From: Saccharina japonica
Lineage: Eukaryota; Sar; Phaeophyceae; Laminariales; Laminariaceae
Length of the DNA: 64,000 nucleotides
Assembly: GCA_008828725.1 (NCBI GenBank)
Contig: MEHQ01003771.1
Span: 1-64,000, forward strand
Direction: 5' to 3'
Shown: positions 22,497 to 34,400 of the stretch, piece by piece
Numbering within the stretch: position 1 is the first letter of the stretch
Layout of the letters: every line of letters begins with the position of its first letter
Notes under the pieces: model-generated
Told to the model about the DNA's origin: nothing
Seen by the model: the letters and a program-made list of their open reading frames with translations, nothing else
Databases searched by the model: none
Made by a program: the position numbers and the translations under genes

Positions 22497-25400
22497 GTGA
22501 GTGAGTGCTTGCGGTTTGGATTTTCTAAGGTAAAATTTGCTCAATAAGTACTGGTACAAGGTATCAGGCGCGAACACGACTCTACTCCGTACTCTCAATT
22601 GCATGCAATTTAATTCGATGCGAGTTGACGAGAAAAATTCACGGCTGAAGTTTTTTCGGGATAAAAAATCAACGGACGACCCGTGCGTAGTGAGGTGTAT
22701 ATATCATATACATATTGTAATGAGGAGATATTGATGCTCGAAGACCGCAGGCTAAGCCCTAGCGGCTAAGACACGCCAAAAACGGGTTAAGACAAGTACC
22801 CTAAGGCCCGCTGCAGGCGAAAACAATTGGGGTAAGACACGCTTTAAGACATTTGTCTTAAGCGCCTTTTATTGTCTTAAATGTCTTCCTTGGATAAGGC
22901 ATTTCCCTCAAAAATATTTCTTACGTAGACGTGTCTTACTGCATTTTCTCGCCCTAGCAGGCGTTTCTATCAGGTATACTAAAATCCACAACCTTTGTCA
23001 AGCGGATTTCGCTCGAAGTCGGTGTGCTATCTTCCTTGAGGCAATACATGACGGATATATCCTTACCATTGCCTAATTCGTCGTTCATAAAGAGATACGA
23101 AGTATGTATGGTGTGCATACGATCCCCTACACAAAGTTAAAATATTACGATGATACGAAATATGGGAGTCTCACGCCGATATGTTATGGGCTTGGGGTTC
23201 GCTCACGTTTTCTCACAAAGAGCAAACCAAGGGATTGATCGCGGCTCCCTTTTTTTCCTTTTTTTCCCGTCAGTTTTGTCCAAAAACAACAATATAACCC
23301 TAAAAATGTGCGTAGTCCACCAAAACAAATGAAAATAAACAGCAGTAATGAATGGCTTTGGAAGTCTTGGACGAAGCACGTGCCTATTTTCGTATCTCAC
23401 ACGCGAAAAACGGCGTGAGAAAGCGGGGAGGAAAATTGAAAAGTGCACTTCATAGTGGCTGGCACAGCTCGTACATAGCATTGTACAGATTGTACATCAT
23501 AATCCAATGTCGAAGCTTGCATGTTCACACCTCCATATCTGATGATAGCAAGCGGTAAAACAGCTCAGCTTACATAATCAGCTGTGCGGGTGCGTGCATG
23601 CACCAGCAGGAAAGAACGTGAACAACAGCAGTACAATAACAGCGGACTGCATAAATTCAGTGTACAGCAGTATATCGCTGTGTTGTGATCGATGGTAAGA
23701 TATTCGTAGTTGTTGATTTATTCGTAAATCGTACGTATAACCGTTCTCTCCTCTCAGCTCCAGCAAAACCAAGGTAATTCGTACTTACATTCAGTGAAAT
23801 ATAGAATTACTCTGTTTGCCTTGGGGTCGCGGGTAATTTTGGTGCGAAACAAATAAGTTCTTGCCTCCTTTCGAGTGCAGGGACGCTGCCCTACAAAAAT
23901 AAGACACGTAAGGGACGAAACAGCGTCTAAGACATTCTTGAAGACATATCTTCGCCGCCCCGGACCCCGTTTTTAAGGATTTCGTATCAAACGGCGTTAT
24001 TCTCAAAAACTGCCTTATTGCCCCTTTAGGAGCGCAGAGACGTTGCCTTACGAAAATAAGACACTTAAGGGACGAAACAGCGTCTAAGACAAGCCCCTGC
24101 TGAGAAGGGGCTCTAAGACATTATTTAAGACATGTCTTAGCCGCTAGAGCTTACCGCAGGCCTTCGAGCATCAATAGATGCTCTTCATAATGGATTGGGT
24201 GTCTGCCCATGGTTGTGTGCCCCTGCTCGCGACGGACACAAACGGACAAAAAACAGTTCTGAAAGCTGCCACAGCGTGCCTTTATTTAACGAATCCTTAA
24301 CCCTTTTACTACTCCAAAGATGAGACCACACTAATTCCAAGTAGTTTTGTCCCAAAAAAGTGGTTGCAGTTCTGAAGGAGGTTTGTCCCTCGTACGTCCC
24401 TCGCACGTCCCTCGCACGTCCCTCGTTCGCTTTGCTTTTGCCGTGCGACGCGTACACCGAACCGATTCAGACGCGCTCGGGACTGATAGACGCCCGCTAT
24501 TTACGCTTAAAGTTTAGTACTGCTCGTGTCGAAAGCGGTGCCGAGATCGCAGAGCTAGGCCGCATAGTGACTGTGATAATTAGTTACCAGTGGCAATTGT
24601 CACTGGGATGTTTCGGCAGTAGCAAACTAGCAGTTGTACGTATTAATAGCAACGATGAGCATTACCACAAGAAAACACACCAAACACCCCATCACCACCA
24701 CCACACCAACACCACACCACCACCACACCACCACTACCATCACCACCACCACCACCACCAAACACCATCACCACCCGCACCGCCACTACCACCTAGTAGC
24801 TATATGGAAGATGCGCAGTCGTGCAATAGCTCTGTCCTGGTGGTGTTGGTGTCGTGGCAGCATGTGGTGTGGTGGTGTGATGGTGTGGCTTGCCTTGTTG
24901 TGCTCTCCTTTCTCGGGAACGCAGGTACCACCAGCAGCAACACGGAAAAACGACAGTAGTACCAGCAACCATCACCACCACCACGAACACCACAAACACC
25001 ACCGCCACCAGCCGAGCAACAGGAGCACGAGAAGCTTGTTGCTTGTGGTGGCTGGTGAACGTGGTTTTAAGATGGCTAAGCTTGGTCGTATAGTTCGTGC
25101 TCCCAGCCTCCTCGATGCATGGTATAGGTGATAAGTCACACCAGACCACCGCTGGGCTCATATTCCTGGTACGCACTCGTACAGCAGCAGCAGCAGCATT
25201 TTTTTTTTTTTTGTCCATCCCATTTATTATCTGCTGCTGCTGCTGCTGATACCTGTACGGTTTTTGCAAACATTTTTTTTTCTTCTTTAATTTTGTTTCA
25301 TTTTTTTACGATAACTTGATCTTGGAACCATTGTACCATTTTTCTTTTTATTATTATACCTGCCCATACGTACGTATTTAACCTGCCCAGTAACAGCATT

Positions 25401-28400
25401 GTAGTAGTACACATATCATACATACATACATGATGCCCTGCCAGTTTTCGTCGTTTCCATATGATAATGCACCAACACACACAGCCCAGGGATCCACTTA
25501 ATACCCACTGTACAAGGTTGTTGCGCTGACACGCATCGCTTAACAAGAAATGTTGGTGGGTGGTGTTGGCGATGGTGGGACTACCAGCCCAGGGACCAAC
25601 CGACCCACCCAGTAACTCTCTCACCCACCACGCACACCCATCAACTGATTGCCGGTCACTCAAAAAAAGGTTTCTGTGCTGACACAAATCGCTTAAAAAA
25701 AAACGATCCAATCAATCACGATGGATTATTGTAGGAACACAGCAAAAAGAGAAGAACCGCCAACGCAGTAGCTTAATGCAGTTAGGAGTTTGACCACTTC
25801 AAGGCGTCTGTCACGCTCCTCATTCCACCCGTTCTTGTATGTATATACGTGGTGGGCAGGCGGGAGAAGCGCCTATAATTTGTGACCGCGGATGGATATG
25901 AGATATGAGTTAGAAATGAGAGAGAAGGAAGGGCGAAGATACTACACGGGGAAAAAAAAATGTACGTACGTATACGTAGTGGAGGAGGAGGGAGGAGAGC
26001 CTACTTTGTGACCCCGGATCTGAGTTACGACGATTATTAACAGATAGTATAGAGAGATGAAGGACGGGCAAAGGTAATACATGGGATGGACACAAAACGA
26101 GGTCTGTATTCGTGTTGAACGTCTGTACAGACATGTTTTCTTCCTGGTAAACAAAAGTGTAATGTTAAGGGGACCAAAACTAAAAGAGTGCTTGACTGTT
26201 GCAAATAAATATATATATATACGAGTATATATATTTTTTCGTCTTTTCTACAGCAGCAATACTGTTTATGGTATAATAACACCACATCATCTATACTCCT
26301 TACGGAACACGGCATAGCCACAGTTGTTATAAAGCTCAAACCTCCGACCGACGAACGTACCGCTTGTTGTTGTATATAGTCTCTAGGAGATGTTGGGGGT
26401 CTTGCATCTGCAAAGGAGTGTAGGCATTTCTGGGCTTGCATTACGAAACGAAAGTGTTCCGCAGCACGACTTTTGATCGTTTCGGAGCTCCGGTTTGGTA
26501 TATTCACTCTGCTGTGGCCACGTAGGAAGCTACGGACGGACGAGCTAGAGGCGCAGGTAGGCTAACCTACTAATTAATGCTCGGCGTCGTCGTCGAAAAT
26601 CTGAGTTAAAACACAGCATCAACAGCCGGAGAAATTGCCATTTTTCAAATTCGTCTTTGGACCAGGGGTACAACATAGTATGGCGAGTCGTTTTTTTAAT
26701 AAGAGGTACTTTTCGTGATGAACAAGGAGACTGGTCGATACGCCTCCCGAGACAGAAACAAATAAATGTTGACCATGACCTACGCTCTCGAAAGCTACTC
26801 CTCGGTCGGTCGTCTGAGCATTAGAACTAGAGATAGGTAGAAATTGTGCCAGAAATAGTATGGCAACTGGAAAATAAAACGGATTTGTTTTCTTAGCTCT
26901 AATATTTTTCGCCTGAAGGGGCAACACAACAACAACAGTGGCATTGTTTTTATTTTTTTGTCATCAAACCTGTTAATGTAATTTTTGTGTCGTCTGCGAC
27001 CAATTCGGTTTCTGCTACGGGTACATATCATATGTACTACAAACTATGTACAATTCGAATATTCCCACATACGAGGTATGTACGATGATAATGTATTCGT
27101 ATATATTTTTTAAATAAAAACAACAGCATACATTTTAATATTTTATATATATTCATACGAGCTTGTCCGGAATTTTTCAAGAAAATTCTACTGGCTTCGC
27201 ATGCATACATAATTTTGTCCATTCGTTTTAACAAAAACGCATTCGTTGTCTTAAGGGGCCCCTTCGGTCATCATGAAACAAGAGTACTTGAGAGTTGAAA
27301 ATATATACCGGTATATTTTTCGTTTTCCTTACAGCAGCAATACTATTTCTGGTATTATAACACCATACAGTACTCCTTACGGAAAGCGGCATAGCTCCAG
27401 TTCTGATGCTCAGACGTTCGACCGACAAACGTATACCTTGTTCCTTATAGCCTCTAGGAGGTATTGGAACCCTTGTATCTGAAAGGGAGGGCAAGCATTG
27501 CTGTGTTTGCATCACGAAACGAAAGTGCTCCGCAGCAAGATTTTGATCGTTTCGGAGCTCCTGTTTGGTATCTACACTCTGCTGTGGCCACGTGGGACGC
27601 TACGGGCGGTCGAACTAGAGGCCCAAGTACATTCACCTACTATTAATAGTGCTCGGCGTCCTCGTCGAAAATCTGAGTTAAAACAGTATCAGCAGCCGGA
27701 GAAACTGTAATTTTTCAAATTCGTCGTGGGTACCAGGGGTATGGCGAGTCGTTCTCGAGTAAGAGGAACTTTTCGTGATGAACAAGGCATATGATCGATA
27801 TGCCTCCCCAGACACAAATGTTCACCATGATATATTCTCTCTGCAACTACTCTTTGGTCGAAATTCTGAGCATTAGAACTGGAGCTATGCGGTTTTCCGT
27901 AAGGAGTACTGATATGGTGTTATTATACCAGAAATTGTATTGCTGCTGTTAAAAAAACGAAAACTATAATTTTTTTAACACTCAAGTTGCTCAAGTACTC
28001 TTTTTTATCATCATGACCGAAGGGGCCCCTTAAACAGGAACCTCAGATTAGGGCATTTAGCCTACAACCTGGTGCCTGCGACATATTATATAATAAGTAC
28101 TATACCAACTCTATCACCTCAACTCGTCGGAACACTATAGTATACCTGGTGCGGTTATTTTAGACTGTTTAATTATAATTTTAATTGAATTTAAATTATT
28201 TCTCCCCCCACAAATAGACACACACTTCCTGAGTTCTACGAGTACAGCCTCAGATTGGGTCCCCCTCATACGGGATGTACATCCTACATGAGGACATATA
28301 AAATCCGTAAGTACGCGCGATCGAAGTATTACACTCAGCTAGCAAAGATGAGCTTCGACGAAATCCTCGAGCTCACAGCTATTGTTTTATAATTAATTAA

Positions 28401-31400
28401 ATAAGTAGGTGATACATAAATATATCCTGAACCTCATATTATACGTGAGTGTGATAAAACTGGGTGAGACCCTTGCAGGTTTGTTTGTCAATTAAGCATC
28501 CTTGGTGTTGCTCACTTTCCGTAGAATCAAGCGGAGGAGAGAAGCAGCTTATTATATTAATCCCCGAGCCAGATGGCATCTGCCTCGGATGGGCTTCAAG
28601 TATGGCCCTCAGATCTTATAGATACCCCGAATACCAATACCATCCAAGTTATACGAAAACCGACCAACCTATACAGAGGTAATCACCGGCCTTCCTAGCC
28701 CATACCATTACATGAGACCAACTAGCAGCCAAAACAATGAAAACTCTTGCTAGGTGTACGTACGCAAGTAAAAAGTACGGCTGCCCAAATTTCACAGGGA
28801 AACGATCCGGGTATTAGCCAACAATAGGTACACCTACGCACTTTGAGCCATTTATAGATGTACTGCCTAACGTACCCCGGAAAAGGCTTCCTGGCCCGCT
28901 GGTATTCGGCCTGCGCTCCATTGTACGTAAACATGGCTCAAAGTGCGTACGAGATCAACCTATAATCGGCTACTCAATGTACGTGTCACCTATTTTTGTC
29001 TTCAAGTGTACCTGTAAATTGCTTGAACGATCAGTTGTTTTGACAACTGAAATGTAGACAGACGGCCACACCAGATGCTGGGACTGTCAACCAGCCGACC
29101 GTATCTGTCAACCAGCTGACCGTCCTCCTACCGGAGGCTCGAGGTCACAGTTTTGATATTATAGTCGTTTGGACCACATGCCTTTAATGTGTGTGATCGC
29201 GGTGCGGAGAAAAATCAATGACGAGTGTTTCCATGCCGTTATGCTGAAAGTACAATACACATACTGTAGTGCAGTACGTACATCGCGATATACGTGTGCA
29301 AAGTATTAGCATACGGTTAAGGGGGTCTAAGTTACGCAACCGGTGGCACGGTCCGGAACAAGGTTCCATAGCAAACATGGGTGAACATAATCTACGGGTA
29401 AGTCAGCTGGCTGAAAGTTACGGTTGGCTGGTTGGCAGTCCCGGCATCTGGTGTGGCCGTCTGTCTATATTTCAGTCGCCAAAAACTGACCGTTCGAGCC
29501 ATTATAGGTACACTTGAAGCCAAAAAAAGTGACACGTAAATTGAGTAGCCGAGAATAGGTGTACCTACGCGCTTTGAGCCATTTATTTGTAGATACGATG
29601 GAGCGCAGGCCGAATATCAGGCGGGCCAGGAAGCCTTTTCCGGGGTACATTACGCAGTGTACCTATAAATGGCTCAAAGTGCGTCGGTATACCTACTCTT
29701 GGCTAATGCCCAAACGGTACTGTACATGCTTCATACCAGTATACCGGTCGCCCCGGTAGACTACGAGCTGGGCCAACCGTAAAACGGATAAATCACCCTT
29801 AACCCTTGAGTCGTATCTCGTGAACAACTGCAAATTAAGCTTAAAACAATGGCAGCACTCACCCTGACACACACCGGTGCTTATTATGAAACAAAAAAGA
29901 GCAGTGGCCAAAATCGGGTATACCCGATGGGTTTGTGGCCAGAACAGGGTTACATTGTATTTTTGTGACCGCGACGACCCCAGGGCGCCATCTCATTGGC
30001 CAGCGCCGGCCACCACCCGATGCTGGCCACAAACCCATCGGGTATACCCGATTTTGGCTACTCAACCCCCAAGAGGTACCCGATTATTACACTCCCCTAC
30101 CCGAAAATGGCCGGGCTGTTCGACCACAACAGCCCAACAGCCCACCACGCACCACAGCCGACGATTACGACAAAGTTCATCGTAGTTCATGGCCCCAGAC
30201 AGCCCTGTTACCGACGGAATCATATATATGCTTGATAGATATCCATCCATCTGCTCGACAAGTATCCATGATTAGGTTGATTCGCGCAGCCTCTCACTCC
30301 CAACCAAACTTGCCATCTCAAAACACGGCACAGCAGTACGTAGTGGTTGGCTCGCAGTGCTCTCTCTCCCTCTCCGAACCAAAACGCTACCTCGTCACGG
30401 CACATCAGTAGTATGTAGTTGATTCGCGCCCTCTCCCACCCACACAGTACAACAGTACGAGTACAGCAGTAGTACCAGCCATTTTACAAGAAACCGGAAA
30501 TCGGATTCAGGCCTCGCGCGAAAGCTCACTTTCTAATGCTGCGCTTTCCTATTTGGGTCCCCGACCAAACCAGCCGAAGCCGCCAAATCGCCAATCACCC
30601 AAATAAATCATGGATATATATCAAGCAGATGGATATATATCAAGCAGATGGATTCGTCGGTAACAGGTTGGAACTCGGCTGGATACGTCGTAGTAAGTCG
30701 TGATACGTATGCTGGTGCGTGGTACGTCGTAATCGGCGGCTGGTGCGTGGTGGGCTGTTGGGTTGTTGTCGTCGAACAGTCCGGACATTTTCGGGTAGGG
30801 GGGTGTCATAATCGGGTACCTCCTGGGGGTTGAGTAGACAAAATCGGGTATACCCGATGGTTTTGAGGCCAGCGTCGGATAGTGGCCGCCGCTGGCCAAT
30901 GAGATGGCGCCCTGGGGTCGTCGCGGTCACTAAAATACAATGGTACACTGTGTTTTGGCCACAAACCCATCGGGTATACCCGAGTTAGGCCACTGCTCCA
31001 AAAAAACGTGTATACGTACAATTTGTTTATTTCTTCCTATCTTATTTTGCCGACTTGATCTCGCTGAGATATCCGCGAAAACTCATAAACACCGACTTTT
31101 TGACACAAGATTTAATTAGTATAAACCTCTTTGTTTTCGATCTACTGTAGACGAAACTTGGTGGAGGCACTGCTGACGACACAACAAGAAAACGAGCGAT
31201 GATAGGCTCGTTGCCCAATTCGCCACCAGGCCCTATTTCCATTCAATTTATATTAATATTTGATATACAACCAGCTCCATCGGGTCACTGGTCGAAGCAA
31301 CTGGCATTACGACGTAATAATAGTTGTCTACGATACTCCATTGTTGAACCCGTAGTCTATTGAAATTTACTGTCCCATTCTATGTTAACTCTATCAATAA

Positions 31401-34400
31401 TAGGTTATTGCAATATTGTCGGTGAGGATAGCCCCGGCAATTTCATTTAATTGACATCCTTCAAAATCAATTGTGCTGGCTTTTCAATTTAAATTTGAAT
31501 AACACCCTTATAAATCAACTGGGCTGGAAATTCCATTTAAATTACATCGTTCTAAATCAATTGCGCGGGTGATTCCATTTAATTATTATGTAATTGGCAT
31601 CCTTCTAAATCAATTGTCCTGGCAATTCCATTTAATATACCTCCTTCTAAATCAATTGTGCTGGCAATTCAATAAAATTGACATCCTTCTAAATCAACTG
31701 TCGTGGCATTTCCATTTAATAGACATCCTTCTCAACCAATTGTGCTGGAATTTCCATTTTATTTACGACATATTTATAAATTAATTGCGCGGGCAATTCC
31801 ATTTAATAAGCATCTTTCTAAACCAATTGTGCTGGCAATTCCATATAATTGACATCCTTCGAAAGACGTTGTCCAGACCACCAGGCATTCCATATAATAG
31901 ACAATACAATGTTGCCGGTCAATTGATTCTGGACGCTGCAAATGAAATTGAAACATCAATAATAGATGCATGAGGATGTTATTTCTTAAGGTTGTAAAAT
32001 CAAACGATTAATGAGAGTGTCTAGCGATTGGAACTGCCGGGCCAATGGATGCGTGAGGCAGTCTATAATAGTCAGTCTATATATTGGACTTGACTAGACT
32101 GGAATTACCCAGCCAAAACAATTGGCGGCGGATTACATTCCGGTTCTGCTTAAGCCTTGGACCACAGACATCGCAACAGACTATTGCGCCTACAAAAGAC
32201 CCCCCGAAAAGTGTATTAATGGAAATGAGGCGGACAATTGATTCCTAACATATTATTGCAATTGAAATTCCAAAGACAACAACATAATGTAGTCCGCTTA
32301 CTAATTCGAATTGCTTAGGCAATTGTTTTAGAGCTTTGTTGATTAACTGGAATTGTCTCCTGCAACGTTTTCGCCCTGGTGACTCCAATACTATATTACT
32401 TCTTCAATAGGATATAGGACCTACCCAAAATGGACTGTGCCTTTTGAAGTAGAGCTTCTGGAAGTTCATGTAAATGGAATTGGTCAAGGTATTGCTTTCG
32501 TGATGCATATATTAATGGGAATGGTTCGTCCTATAGGCTTGTGTCCTGCCCTTCCAAAATATGTAATGTTTCAGCAAATATTTTCTGGTGTTGTTTACTA
32601 ATTGGAATGCTTCACTCAAACCGTTTCTGCCCTGACCTTCCAATTAATATTATTTCAACAATTAGTTTAAGGTCTTGCCTATCAATAGTAGTTGTTTGGT
32701 CAAAAGGTTTCTGTCCTGACCTTCCAAAATCATGTTTTCGTTGGTTCAATAGGGTTTGTCCTCATCTTCCAATTGTTAGTGTTCGATTATTTTTTCTTTA
32801 TCTTCCAATTGTTAGTGTTCGATCATGAATTCCTAATCTCGACGATTACAAATAATAGACCGTACGTGAAATCATTTGGTTGGACACTTTCAATTGATCG
32901 AGAGCACTCGAAACAAATTTGCTGGACAATCCCGACAATTAGATCTCACTCGAAATGATTTGACTGGGCAATTCTAATTAATAGACATCGCTCGAAATCA
33001 TCTAGTTGGACAATTGCTTTTAATGTACACCTTTCTAAGTCAATTGTCTCGACAATTCCAATTAATAGACAGTACCCGAAACCAATTGTAGCCACAATTA
33101 AAATTAGGAGAAAGCACCCGAAATCAGTTGCCCGGGCAATTTTAATCAGAATACTTCAACGAAATCATTTGGTTGGGCAAATCCATTAATAGACAGCATC
33201 CGAAATCAATTGTAGCCAAAATAGAGTATTGTAATACGAATGGTCCAAATAACTTCCCTGGCAAGGCAATTCCAATTCGTTGACAGAACCCAAAATCAAT
33301 TATCTGGTCAATTTCAATTCGTAGACAGCATCCAAAATGAATTACCCGGACAATTCCAAGTAGTACGTATACTTCTATCGAAATAATTTGGCTGGACAAT
33401 TCCAATTGATAGACAACACCCAAAACTAATAATAGGCACAATAGACTGTTGGAATAGGAATTGCCCAGGGTAGAAATACAAAATGAAACTGCTGTTCTTA
33501 GGAAGAGAACGATTCTGCTAGCAGGTTGCTGCTAACTGCTTATGTGGCCCCACATGTACGTGAAAAACAACAAAATAAATTCCACACAAGGGGGGGCGGG
33601 GGAAGGGTCACGGTGAGGGGTGGGGACAACATCCATACCTTACAGATGAGGACAATAACTGCATTCATCGACAGTACCAGTGTCAAAGCATTTCGTGTAT
33701 ATGTAACCACAAAAACTCATTGTGACAGAGTACAACAGACAGCAGTACGTAACTCGCGCCGAAAACCAACGAGTACGTACGATGACGACAATAGCCGAAA
33801 AAGAGACAAAATATTCAACCATCTACCAGCTACCGTACGTCCATCATGAAAATGATCACTCAAAACAACCTGGTCTCGAAGTCGCTAATGGATGAGGATC
33901 GTGTTCTTCTCGCGAACGCTCTCGAACAGCGGACATCGCCTGCGCTTGCTGCTGGTCTCCGATCCTCAGCCGATGACTCGTGCTTCCCAGCCACCCCCCT
34001 TCTTTCTCCTCACACTCATCCTCCTGGCCCCCAATTCGCCACCATCCCCTTCCATGATTCACCTGGCTTTGGCGGCGGGAACGGCTGCTGCTGCTGTTGG
34101 TGTCTCGGCACCACCCCAACCTCAATTACGTGCTCCTTCTCCAAGCCCAATACCTCAATCAGTTCCCACATATACCTCACCGTTTTCTGCTCCTGCTTAT
34201 CAACCATCCCCAGCTCCATTTCCTGCTCTTCCGTTTCCACATTGGGCGGCGGCACCAGCGGCAGCGGTGTTGGCGGCGGCGACGGTAGGCTTCACGGTTC
34301 TACCATCATCGCCTCCTCCTCATCTCCTTCCTCGACGTACGTAGACGTCCGCACCTGTTGCTGAAGTTCCTGGATGAGTGCTCTCGCATAGTCCTGCACT

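Noticed and set aside
24634..25131. His/Thr-rich open frame
   Set aside because: Produced by CAC repeats and open in several frames and both strands.
31569..31973. Repeating peptide (about 14 residues per unit) from the minisatellite
   Set aside because: A 42-bp period keeps any frame in register; the units decay without preserving a frame and there is no start or splice context.
33892..34344. Pro/Ala/Ser-rich plus-strand ORF
   Set aside because: It is the complement of a more protein-like minus-strand frame, so I treat it as a shadow.
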